Counted from the first letter of the stretch, positions 33,293-40,922 are shown. The stretch is 43,387 bases of DNA from Actinomycetes bacterium (GCA_021784785.1 JAJYHJ010000081.1:1-43387); one strand, 5' to 3'. A program made the numbers and translations. Notes: generated from the sequence alone by a model not told the origin.

Positions 33293-34561
33293 TCACAGTC
33301 CAAACAAGGTTTTAACATCCTCAACGATATGTGAACTCTGTGCTCCATTCACAACCTTTTTTAGTTGGGTCGCTGGTGTATGTAGAAGTCTCTTAACTAT
33401 GTGGTCTGTAAGACGATCGATATCGCCCATCAGCTTGGCGTCGAGTTCCAAATGGTGTTCCAAAAACTCTTTGAGTTCCTCCACTCTGATATTTTCGGCA
33501 CGAGAATACAGGGAGGCTATCACCGGAGAAATCTCTTTTGATGCTGATATCGACGGAAACCGATCCAAATAACTCTTGATTTTCTCTTCTACCTCAGCGA
33601 TCGCCTCGAATCGGACGTTCATCGATCTTTCGATCAGAGTATTAACTCCATCGAGATCCGTTACCATCAGCCGCTCGTCCAGTGCGAGTTCAGGGGCTAC
33701 GTCTCGTGGAAGCGATAGGTCCACCACAACCAGTGGACTCTTATCATCGCGGACATCTCTAACTTTGATATAGTCGCTTACGCCTAACAGGTACACAGGA
33801 GAACTAGTCGCAAAAATAGCACCGTCAACATCGGCCAAAACCTCCACCAGCTCAGAGATCGGCACCCATCTCCCGTCAATCGATGTTGCTAAAGTCGCTC
33901 CCTTGTTTACATCCCGGGCTACAATCGTTACATCCGCACCCGAGTCGTAGAGAATTCGAACGATCTCAGACGCCAATACTCCGGTACCCACAACAGCAAC
34001 CTTGGGGACCGCAATTCCCTCAAGATTCGAAAGCATTATCTTGACACCCGCTGAACCAACAGACGTTGAACCAGAGCCTAGGGTTGTCTCCGAGCGAGTC
34101 CACTTTCCGATCTCAATTGCCTCGCGGAAAAGTCGGTTTAAAACTGGACCAGACAGGCCCACCGCTGCTGCCTTTTCATGTGCACATTTTACCTGTGCAA
34201 GAATCTCACTTTCGCCAACGATGCGCGATTCAAGTCCAGATGCGACTCGATAGAGGTGTTCAGCAGCACCAACTGCATAGTGAACTCGGGCAAGCTGCTG
34301 GAATTCAGCATGTGACACTTGTAGATGCACAGAGACTATCTCACCTAAAATCTCTACCGTTCTGTGGAACTCCTGCGCTTGAACGTATATCTCTGTTCGA
34401 GCACAGGTCGTTAATACAACAGCTTCATCTAATAAAGAACCTTTTAGCTTAGATAAAGCCTTAGTTATCGCATCGGCACCATCACTAGAGACTGCAAATT
34501 TCTCGAACAACGACTTGTCTTCCGCGTCATTTGCCGAGACTATAACCGCCATAATAGCCAT
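33293..34561 (-). CDS. hemA: Glutamyl-tRNA reductase
   Basis: A 422-aa NADPH enzyme reducing Glu-tRNA to glutamate-1-semialdehyde, the first committed step. The catalytic Cys lies in VVLTTCARTEIYVQ; the usual Asn after it (TCNRTE) is Ala here. VASGLESRIVGESEILAQVK and RLFREAIEIGKWTRSET follow, then the NADP fold (VAVVGTGVLASEIVRIL) and a C-terminal dimerisation helix region. The start is ATG 34561 (MAIMAVIVSA), 6 nt after GGGAG; a frame extends to 34591 without a better site. First gene of the hem run, 188 nt after proC. Confidence 0.95.
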   Translation of the reverse strand: MAIMAVIVSANDAEDKSLFEKFAVSSDGADAITKALSKLKGSLLDEAVVLTTCARTEIYVQAQEFHRTVEILGEIVSVHLQVSHAEFQQLARVHYAVGAAEHLYRVASGLESRIVGESEILAQVKCAHEKAAAVGLSGPVLNRLFREAIEIGKWTRSETTLGSGSTSVGSAGVKIMLSNLEGIAVPKVAVVGTGVLASEIVRILYDSGADVTIVARDVNKGATLATSIDGRWVPISELVEVLADVDGAIFATSSPVYLLGVSDYIKVRDVRDDKSPLVVVDLSLPRDVAPELALDERLMVTDLDGVNTLIERSMNVRFEAIAEVEEKIKSYLDRFPSISASKEISPVIASLYSRAENIRVEELKEFLEHHLELDAKLMGDIDRLTDHIVKRLLHTPATQLKKVVNGAQSSHIVEDVKTLFGL

Positions 34562-34658
34562 CAAAGGCTCCCTACCGCCAACCCTGGGCACCTATACACT
34601 TTGTGAAATACTTTCTAATATCAACGTTAGTAGATTAAATATGGATTCTCATAATTCG

Positions 34659-34689
34659 GTGTAGAGATTGATTCTCACTATTTCTACAC
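34659..34689. repeat. 10-bp inverted repeat between proC and hemA
   Basis: Arms GTGTAGAGAT (34659-34668) and ATTTCTACAC (34680-34689) pair at 9 of 10 positions, the other being G-U on one strand. The loop is 11 nt. No T-run follows. It lies in the leader of hemA and could be an operator or a hairpin; it does not match the Rex or Fur consensus. Confidence 0.4.
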
Positions 34690-34749
34690 AAATTGAGATA
34701 CCGCCTTGTGTACGCGCCTGAGCGGATCGCAGTATCCTCTTCATCAGCT

Positions 34750-35559
34750 TTAATGGTTTTCCGAGCTACCAACCTCATCCGCTCTTTTGGACGCCGCCTC
34801 AACGGCATCAAATACCGCTCTTCTAAGAGCATATCGCTCCAACTCCATTGTCCCAGCGGCAGTCGTTCCACCCGGCGAGGTAACGTTGCGTCTTAATGTT
34901 CTCAAATCCTCTTCGTCAATAGCGTACATCTGTGACGCCCCGACAAAAGTCTTTTGCACGATCCTCTTAGCCATCTCATGAGATAAGCCGAGGGCAACCG
35001 TCGCATCTTCTAGCGCCTCCGCAAAGAGATAGATATAAGCGGGGCCAGAGCCAGACACTGCTGTGATAAGATTCATTTTGGACTCATCTATAAAGATAAC
35101 GTCACCAACTGCGTTAAAAAGATGGCTAACAAACTCTAGTACACTCTGAGGAGTATTATCATCACAGCAGATTGCCGATAGGCCCTGACCGATCGTTGCA
35201 GGACTATTGGGCATTACACGGATGCAGATTGAAGCTGGAGACGCAAATCTATGCAGCGTATCTAAGGTCACACCAGCCGCAATCGATATTAAAATACCTT
35301 CTTCATTTACTTCAACAACAGCTTTCACTGCCTGAGCAACGTCTTGGGGCTTTGTCGCCAATAGATAAAAATCGGCCGGCGGCACTGTTGCCGCAAGTAA
35401 TACACCGCTACCTAGATGAGTCGCAAGCACTTGTCTCCGTTGTTCATCCCGTTCGACGATGCAAATATCTGTTGAGTTCAGAAAGCCATCACTGATTAGT
35501 CCACGAACTATCGCAGACCCCATCTTTCCCCCGCCAATTACCGCTAACTTTTGCTTCAT
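34750..35559 (-). CDS. proC: Pyrroline-5-carboxylate reductase
   Basis: A 269-aa NAD(P)H enzyme for the last step of proline synthesis. The dinucleotide fold starts LAVIGGGKMGSAIVRGLI; ICIRVMPNSPATIGQG, VSGSGPAYIYLFAEAL and NVTSPGGTTAAGTMELE are the family motifs and hold the substrate-binding residues. Start ATG 35559. Its linkage to hemA is common in actinobacteria, with no known metabolic reason. Confidence 0.97.
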   Translation of the reverse strand: MKQKLAVIGGGKMGSAIVRGLISDGFLNSTDICIVERDEQRRQVLATHLGSGVLLAATVPPADFYLLATKPQDVAQAVKAVVEVNEEGILISIAAGVTLDTLHRFASPASICIRVMPNSPATIGQGLSAICCDDNTPQSVLEFVSHLFNAVGDVIFIDESKMNLITAVSGSGPAYIYLFAEALEDATVALGLSHEMAKRIVQKTFVGASQMYAIDEEDLRTLRRNVTSPGGTTAAGTMELERYALRRAVFDAVEAASKRADEVGSSENH

Positions 35560-35599
35560 ATTAGCTAAAGCATAGAGACCGAGTAAAACTCATATGCAA

Positions 35600-35616
35600 C
35601 CCCTAAACATTAGGGG
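35600..35616. repeat. Short perfect hairpin upstream of proC
   Basis: CCCCTAA (35600-35606) and TTAGGGG (35610-35616), 7 bp with a 3-nt loop, about 40 nt before the proC start. Candidate operator or leader hairpin. Confidence 0.4.
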
Positions 35617-35633
35617 AGTTAAATCCAAGCTTC

Positions 35634-35780
35634 TCACTGGACATACAAACTGTTAACACCTAAAGAGTGCCGCCTATTGGTCTGCTGGTCTGCATCAAGG
35701 AACCAGGCCAGCAGCCTAAACGAATATGGATCCTCATTCGATGCTTGGGAAGCGTAACGCTGAAAGTCGCCGACCTCCAC
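35634..35780 (-). CDS. Possible small ORF of unknown function
   Basis: GTG 35780 to TGA 35634, 48 codons, mixed composition with a central hydrophobic patch (FRLLAWFLDADQQ). It may be the tail of the interrupted frame that begins at 35909. A stretch AAGGC before the GTG is a poor Shine-Dalgarno. I cannot name a family; it may not be coding. Confidence 0.2.
   Translation of the reverse strand: MEVGDFQRYASQASNEDPYSFRLLAWFLDADQQTNRRHSLGVNSLYVQ
35682..35714. terminator. Candidate terminator-like hairpin downstream of the PilZ synthase gene
   Basis: CTGCTGG (35682-35688) pairs with CCAGCAG (35708-35714); a mismatch is followed by three more pairs (CTG with CAG). No T-run is seen on either strand, so termination is uncertain. 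Confidence 0.35.
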
Positions 35781-35785
35781 GCCTT

Positions 35786-35817
35786 CGCCTACCTAGCGAA
35801 CTTTGAGACGGTAGGCG
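35786..35817. repeat. 8-bp inverted repeat downstream of the PilZ synthase gene
   Basis: CGCCTACC (35786-35793) and GGTAGGCG (35810-35817) are perfect complements with a 16-nt loop, about 107 nt past the synthase stop. Confidence 0.35.
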
Positions 35818-35923
35818 CTCGGAACTGCTGACTAACTCAGTTCAGTTCTTGTTCCAATTGGTCGCTGCACCTCGTCTATGAGTTCCCCTAAAACAGAATT
35901 GTCTTCCATCGATTGTAAAAGTA

Positions 35924-37843
35924 TCACGCAACCATAGACGAACCCGGTTCGATTATAGGTTGGAGCCCAGTTTGAAACAGGGCGAGAGCAAGTGCTGCTC
36001 GCGCTCGAGTTTGTCCAGGTACATACTCAACTCCAAGTACTTGCGACTGCTGGCCAGACGTTGCTACCGAACTAGAGACTCCACGAATTACGACCTTGAT
36101 CGGGTAGGTATGTTCGCCGAGGTTAAAGAGAAGAATTCCTTGGTCGCCTAACAACACGTTAACCACCGCGGACACCACTTTAACTTTAGCTCCAGTTAGT
36201 GATACATCCAGCAAAGAGACGTTTTCATTGTTGAAGCACGCGGGAGCCGCTACGTCAAAGCGTACCGCCGCTCGGCGTTCCGCTCCGAAACGTTCGGATC
36301 TAATCCGTTTAATGGCTGCCACCAACAAGGCTCCGTTTACTACGAGCCATATGAGCGAGCCGTACGCAAGCCACGGGACATCGTATCGCAGGGGAGTAAG
36401 TTTAAGAAGCGTCGCAACCGTCCAAACAAACGTTAACCCTACAGCACCTATAAGGATCCATAGTAGCACTGGCACTGGAATTCTCTTTCGACGATCTCCG
36501 GTTTTGCCCTTACTCGTGACAGTGAAGGAGTGTTGGCGATCGACAAGCAAGTGCAAGGTAGCTTTGAGGTTGGCCGGCATCCGCACCAATTCAAAGACTG
36601 TAGCGATGCCTTGAGGCGCCATATCTCTGCATAGGCGCCGCATGGCGTAGCGCTGTACAAGTAATGCGGAGAGGAAAAAGGTGACAAACACACTTATCGA
36701 AGCTCTGATTGGAACCGCTCCGGTCCAAAGTACTACAAGCGGCGCAAGGATATAGCCAAGCGATCTCCAAGCATCGAACCAGCCGGTAAGAGTCGTTAAA
36801 TAACTTATACGCTGCATAAGAGTAAGACCGCTAACGAACGCTGGATTCTCTTTCCGTAGTAGCTGCATTGCCCCCGTACCCCATCGCAGACGTTGACTTA
36901 GGTACTGTTCGGCATTTGCTGCAGCCAGACCATGAGCCAGAACTTCGTTGTGATAAACAGTTCGCCAACCGTGCCGATGCAATCGCAGAGTTGTGTGGAT
37001 ATCCTCGGTTATGGTATCTGTGGCCAATCCACCAACCTCCTCCAACGCGATCTTACGAAAAATCGCTCCAGTACCACAACAAAACGCCGCATTCCACCGA
37101 TTACGTCCTGGTTCAAAGGCTCGATAAAATAACCTCTGCTCGTTATAACTATCTCGATGTTCAAAGCTATCGAGGTTGTAGAAGTCTTGAGGGGTTTGAA
37201 CCAGGGCAACACGCGGATCGTCGAAGTAGCCCACCGTGTTACTAAGAAAGTCTTCGGATGCGACATGGTCTGCGTCCAAGATCGCAACTAAATCAGCGTT
37301 TATCTGAGGGAGAACGTAGTTGACATTACCTGCTTTCGCGTGGTCATGTTTCGGCCGAGCTACGTAATTTGCACCAAGATCGTCAGCCAGATTAGCAAGC
37401 CATGATCTATTTCCATCGTCTAGGATCCACGTATTATGAGGCAGTCGCATACTAACAGCCGCAGCAACCGTTGGAAGAATGATCTCCTCCGATTCGTTGT
37501 AAGTTGGAATAAGGACAGCAATCTTCGATTCGGTGCAAGTCCTTTCAGTAGTTGGCGTCAATCCATCAAGATCCCATAGATTAACTGTCAACATTGCAAA
37601 ACCCAACGTAGCGTGAATCTCGAGAATAATCAAAGGGATGGAGATCCACCAAACCGTTAGATTGAGTGTTGCTATAACTCTCCATGTAACGTATGATACT
37701 GACACAAGAAATGCAACGATAGCGATCGCTTGGGTGCGGCGTTTCTTACCGATTGGCTCGGGAGGAGGTAGGTTCGTCAAAGGGAATGGATCGTTACCGA
37801 GTGGAGTTACATTTTTATCCGGTAGTGGTCGCCCGAAGTTCAC
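35924..37843 (-). CDS. BcsA-like family 2 glycosyltransferase with C-terminal PilZ domain
   Basis: A 639-aa membrane synthase of the cellulose-synthase type. Two N-terminal helices (about 35-85) precede a GT2 domain with ILDDGNR, LDADHVAS (the D-x-D), TEDIHTTLRLHRHGW and QRLRWGTGAMQ, the four catalytic motifs of BcsA. About five to six helices follow, then PilZ at about 540-625 with RAAVR (R-x-x-x-R) and DVSLTG (D-x-S-x-x-G), both c-di-GMP-binding motifs intact. BcsA moves glucose from UDP-glucose into a growing beta-1,4 chain and exports it. No bcsB, bcsZ or export gene lies nearby, so polymer and sugar are inferred. GTG start at 37843. Confidence 0.88.
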   Translation of the reverse strand: MNFGRPLPDKNVTPLGNDPFPLTNLPPPEPIGKKRRTQAIAIVAFLVSVSYVTWRVIATLNLTVWWISIPLIILEIHATLGFAMLTVNLWDLDGLTPTTERTCTESKIAVLIPTYNESEEIILPTVAAAVSMRLPHNTWILDDGNRSWLANLADDLGANYVARPKHDHAKAGNVNYVLPQINADLVAILDADHVASEDFLSNTVGYFDDPRVALVQTPQDFYNLDSFEHRDSYNEQRLFYRAFEPGRNRWNAAFCCGTGAIFRKIALEEVGGLATDTITEDIHTTLRLHRHGWRTVYHNEVLAHGLAAANAEQYLSQRLRWGTGAMQLLRKENPAFVSGLTLMQRISYLTTLTGWFDAWRSLGYILAPLVVLWTGAVPIRASISVFVTFFLSALLVQRYAMRRLCRDMAPQGIATVFELVRMPANLKATLHLLVDRQHSFTVTSKGKTGDRRKRIPVPVLLWILIGAVGLTFVWTVATLLKLTPLRYDVPWLAYGSLIWLVVNGALLVAAIKRIRSERFGAERRAAVRFDVAAPACFNNENVSLLDVSLTGAKVKVVSAVVNVLLGDQGILLFNLGEHTYPIKVVIRGVSSSVATSGQQSQVLGVEYVPGQTRARAALALALFQTGLQPIIEPGSSMVA

Positions 37844-38814
37844 GTAAACCTACGCTCTGAATCGGAGAAGGATTCAGTCACTTTGACGTCAAGATCCGAT
37901 CTAGGACTAGAGGTCGTGTTGATCAAATTAACCTTCCATCTCCAGCTGCTCGTCACTCTTTAAGATGTTTCACGCTACTTGCATTGATGGTCGACTTAAG
38001 ATAGATGTAAGTTGAGGGCTAAATCCTATAATTACTCAGATTTTGAAGGCGCTTAACCGAATATGTTGAAATGACTGTCGTCTAACGGGACTTTCCTATT
38101 CGACCTCACCATCGTCCCTACCCTGATTGAGTAGAAAGTATCGATACAGTACCTAAGGTTTATAAACTCAACGCCTTATGACGTAGTGGTCTAAGCTCAA
38201 AATTTCATAGAAGGTGTTTTGGATAGCACTCGCTTCTTATGGACGGCAGTACAAATATGGTTGCTCTTTGCCCTCAGGTCGAGTTGCACAACCCATTTAA
38301 ACTGATTTTGACAAGACCTTCCATGCCTGTCCCACAATAAGCGAAGGCACCGCTAACGCAAGATCGAGGACCAACCACCGCATCAACGATACTGGAGATT
38401 CCATGACGTTTAATAACACTTCATCTACTAGCAATATCTCCTAATCCGAGGTCTCGGGAGCACTTGGGATCTAACGTTGATCCAACCCTCAAGCACGACT
38501 GTCGCCTCATCGACACCACCGAGATAACGTTGTCACAAGAAATGTGGATTTCCATCTACGCGTTTTGACTCCGTGTCGTGGTAGGTTTTACCTCCCTGTT
38601 CGTGAACCTCCCCGCCTTTACAGACGGGGAGGTTTTCTGGAGACTTGGCTTTGTGAAGGCCCTTTTGCCCACCTAACAAGCGTCCCGAGATCTGGAACAA
38701 GCCTTGAGGAACTCGTACAAGCTCTAGATCGGATCGGAAAGGCAGCTACCGAGTCAGGGAGTATTCTGTCATCGCCTTATAAATAGAGCAACCAACGCTA
38801 CAGTGCAAGTGTAG
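37844..38814. other. Gene-poor region upstream of the TnpB relic
   Basis: About 970 bp with no convincing gene. Frames on both strands are short. A 34-codon minus-strand frame around 38300-38405 is hydrophobic but has no detectable start signal or relatives. The stretch begins with the upstream region of the PilZ synthase gene and runs into the hairpin and transposase relic described below. Decay of inserted DNA is likely but not shown. Confidence 0.5.
38605..38634 (+). terminator. Strong GC-rich hairpin with T-run, IS-associated
   Basis: AACCTCCCCG (38605-38614) and CGGGGAGGTT (38625-38634) form a perfect 10-bp stem with a 10-nt loop, followed by TT. It looks like an intrinsic terminator on the plus strand, but no plus-strand gene precedes it. 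Hairpins of this CCTCCCCG...CGGGGAGG kind are common at ends of TnpB-only elements. Its loop core recurs inverted at 39072-39084. Confidence 0.6.
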
Positions 38815-38997
38815 ATAGTCGCAATCAACTCTAAATACGCAAGCCTATGTTATTCTAAGTGTGGTTACACGGACAAGAGAACCCAAAAGAGCCAGGCAGT
38901 CTCTCATAGTCAATCGTGTGGACATACCTACAAAGCAGGCGTAGATACGCCAACGACGTACCTGCCTGGACGTGCGGTCATCAAAGGACGTGGATGA
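38815..38997 (+). pseudogene. tnpB: Relic of a TnpB (IS200/IS605/IS1341-type) nuclease, C-terminal zinc ribbon
   Basis: A 61-codon frame, from just after TAG 38812 to TGA 38995, translates to a damaged TnpB C-terminus: CYSKCGYTDKRTQKSQAV, then SQSCGHTYKAGVDTPTTYL, PGRAVIKGRG. In active TnpB this is C-x-x-C-G-Y...KSQA-F-C-x-x-C-G-H-x-x-x-A-D-x-N-A-A. Here the third zinc Cys is Ser, and the AD-x-N motif with the catalytic Asp reads AG-x-D. The N-terminal 300 or so residues and any start are gone. TnpB is an RNA-guided nuclease encoded by these elements. This copy cannot be functional. It lies between a hairpin and the 3' end of mshA. Confidence 0.82.
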
Positions 38998-39071
38998 CCA
39001 TCGTACGCCAACAACCACAGTGCCCAGTGAAGCGTCAATCGTCCAAAGCCACGTAAATGGTTAGGGGGGTT

Positions 39072-39092
39072 CCGTCTGTAAAGGTGCGGAGG
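39072..39092. repeat. Second, inverted copy of the hairpin loop core, likely right end of the TnpB relic
   Basis: CCGTCTGTAAAGG at 39072-39084 is the exact reverse complement of 38615-38627, 13 of 13 bases. The following TGCGGAGG resembles the CGGGGAGG stem of the first copy, so this is a decayed hairpin. It ends about 20 nt before the mshA stop. Confidence 0.6.
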
Positions 39093-39111
39093 ATGTGACA
39101 GACCTTCTCAA

Positions 39112-40374
39112 TTAGCCGCATAGAACAAGTTCATTACTAAGGCTGTCTTCCAAAATCTCAAGTACATACTTTGCCGATTGGTTCCATGTGAAGCTCCGCG
39201 TATGTAAGTACGCTTCTTCTCCCATCTCCACACCTCGATCCGATTCTCCAATAACGTCAATTACCGACTCGGCAAAACTCCGAGGGGCCCTGTCTTTTAC
39301 GAGATGTCCAGTGCGACCGTGTTTCACCAAGGTCAACAGACCTCCGACTGCCGATGCTACCGTCGGTCTACCTGACGCAGAGGCCTCAAGAGCCACGAGG
39401 CCGAAACTCTCCGTTCGCGAAGGCACAAGCGCGAGATCGCAAGCACGATAGAACGACGAGAGAAGTTCATGGGGTTGCGGAGCAAACAGATGAAGTCTCT
39501 CTTTGAGTCCACCCTGCGCACTAAATCGTCTAATACGTTCTAGTTCACGAACTCCGTCATATCCAGAGGGACCTCCAACAAGAACATAGTGGACGTCTAA
39601 CTCGTTGGAGACCAACTCTAGAGCCTCCGCACCTAACGAAAAGCCCTTTAGTGGTTGGATCCGTCCCACCGAAAGAACAACTCTACCCTCTTGTGGTAAT
39701 CCAAGAGCTTGTCTTGCCATTTTTTTGTCTCCGGGTGCAAAAAAAGCCCTATCAACACCCAAAGGGACGATCCTAGTTTGAGCCGGACTGAGCCCGTAAA
39801 GTCTAGTGATCCACTCAGCCTCCGGAGCGCAGGACGCTAATATTGCGTCCGAACACCTCATGACCCTTTGTTCATGCCATACTCGCACCGTAGAGTCGTA
39901 ACCATCATCTGGAGAAACTCTTCCGATCCTCTTCGCCTTCTCAAGAGTATGGAAACTCGTAAATAATGGAACATTAAGTTCATGCTTGATCGTATGGCCC
40001 GCAATACCTGATAACCAGTAGTTAGCGTGCACAAGGTCAACCTTGTTACCGCGCTTTTCTTTGATATGCCGCAAGACGCCATCGGTAAAATCTCTTACGA
40101 AGTGAAGGAGGCTCTCCTTGGGCACGTCAGCAGGTGGACCAGCAAGCACGTAATGAACTTCGAAACCCGGTTCAACTCTCACCGTGCCTGGAACATTCTG
40201 ACCGTCGGCTCTTGTGTAAACATCACAACAAATTCCTAGCCGAGCAAGCGCCGTTGCCAGCTGTCTGACATACACATTCATTCCACCCCCATCTCCCACG
40301 CCCGGTTGCGCCAAGGGCGAGGTGTGATAAGATATCATGGCGATACGCAATGAATCGGTTCCCTTCACTTTCAC
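39112..40374 (-). CDS. mshA: D-inositol-3-phosphate glycosyltransferase, MshA-like
   Basis: A 420-aa GT4 retaining glycosyltransferase. MshA joins UDP-GlcNAc to 1-L-myo-inositol-1-phosphate, the first step of mycothiol synthesis in actinobacteria. Seen: AMISYHTSPLAQPGVGDGGG and MNVYVRQLATALARLG at the N-terminus (the GDAGGMNVYV acceptor loop of MshA), HANYWLSGIAG, SVGRIQPLKGFSLG and the UDP-binding E-x7-E motif ESFGLVALEASASGRP. GTG start at 40374; an in-frame GTG two codons on has AGGTGA before it. Third gene behind sodX and rsiG. Other GT4 functions remain possible, but the N-terminal motif favours MshA. Confidence 0.88.
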   Translation of the reverse strand: MKVKGTDSLRIAMISYHTSPLAQPGVGDGGGMNVYVRQLATALARLGICCDVYTRADGQNVPGTVRVEPGFEVHYVLAGPPADVPKESLLHFVRDFTDGVLRHIKEKRGNKVDLVHANYWLSGIAGHTIKHELNVPLFTSFHTLEKAKRIGRVSPDDGYDSTVRVWHEQRVMRCSDAILASCAPEAEWITRLYGLSPAQTRIVPLGVDRAFFAPGDKKMARQALGLPQEGRVVLSVGRIQPLKGFSLGAEALELVSNELDVHYVLVGGPSGYDGVRELERIRRFSAQGGLKERLHLFAPQPHELLSSFYRACDLALVPSRTESFGLVALEASASGRPTVASAVGGLLTLVKHGRTGHLVKDRAPRSFAESVIDVIGESDRGVEMGEEAYLHTRSFTWNQSAKYVLEILEDSLSNELVLCG

Positions 40375-40400
40375 CTAAGCCGATAGTCGAAAGAACAGAT

Positions 40401-40922
40401 CTACGACTTGCGTTCGTTTAAGACCGAATCGATCGACGCGTCTCCACTTTTATAGCGGTCTTTAACCTCGGAACTCAAAACTTTCAATACATCGTGTAAC
40501 TGGTGGCGCTTCGAAGATATTCCCCGTTCTGCCTCTTCAAGGGTCGCTATTAAGCGATCATGATCAAGGCTTGTCCCCTCCGTCAAATTATTCATCCACT
40601 CATGGGCCAGTCCTTGAAGAGCCTCAGGAAGTTCAACCTCAACAAACCTAGATGACATCTCCGGTCCCTTTACATGATGGGCTAAACTCTTTGACAGCTC
40701 TTCAGCCACACCAGATACGTCTTCATCTCTCGCGGGAAGCCCGGCGTCCTTCAATATATCGATGCGTGCCTGCAAAAGGCGTCGCACATAGGAAAGCATC
40801 GACTCGATCCCCTGAGCCCGCTCGCGCCTCGCCCGAAGATCGTCCATAGTAATACTATGAGCACCAGTTAAGAAACTGGGGGATAGAACCTCGTCAACAG
40901 CTTCTTCTAGAGTTGTAGGCAT
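40401..40922 (-). CDS. rsiG: RsiG-like anti-sigma factor with a c-di-GMP-binding motif
   Basis: A 173-aa, mostly helical, soluble protein. Residues 40-55 match the RsiG motif E-x3-S-x2-R-x3-Q-x3-D exactly (E40, S44, R47, Q51, D55 in IESMLSYVRRLLQARID). The C-terminal helix aligns with the second motif of two-motif RsiG proteins: E132, S136 and R139 are kept, but Q and D are H143 and K147. The tail DRYKSGDASIDSVL also matches the family. In Streptomyces, RsiG loaded with c-di-GMP holds the sporulation sigma WhiG; a one-motif Rubrobacter form acts as a dimer. Start is ATG 40922, 9 nt after AAGGAG; a GTG at 40949 overlapping sodX is less likely. Lies 26 nt before mshA. Confidence 0.85.
   Translation of the reverse strand: MPTTLEEAVDEVLSPSFLTGAHSITMDDLRARRERAQGIESMLSYVRRLLQARIDILKDAGLPARDEDVSGVAEELSKSLAHHVKGPEMSSRFVEVELPEALQGLAHEWMNNLTEGTSLDHDRLIATLEEAERGISSKRHQLHDVLKVLSSEVKDRYKSGDASIDSVLNERKS

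Larger units (their letters stand above)
35560..35923. other. 364-bp gap with three hairpins and a stop-interrupted frame
   Basis: Lies between the PilZ synthase gene and proC, all on the minus strand. It holds three inverted repeats (listed separately). One minus-strand frame from ATG 35909 to TGA 35634 would be 92 codons long but has two in-frame TAG codons. I recognise no domain in it. A structured leader for proC, a terminator region, or a decayed small gene are all possible. Confidence 0.5.

Noticed and set aside
35832-35909. A 25-codon frame directly after the PilZ synthase gene as a separate small gene
   Set aside because: Too short to judge, no Shine-Dalgarno; treated only as part of the interrupted frame.
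38544-38786. An 80-codon plus-strand open frame across the GC-rich hairpin
   Set aside because: It reads straight through the IS-type hairpin, has no start signal, and its translation is unlike any family I know; likely chance in decayed DNA.
38605-39092. The two related hairpins as a CRISPR-like repeat pair
   Set aside because: Only two copies, in inverted orientation and 450 nt apart, flanking a transposase relic; no array structure.
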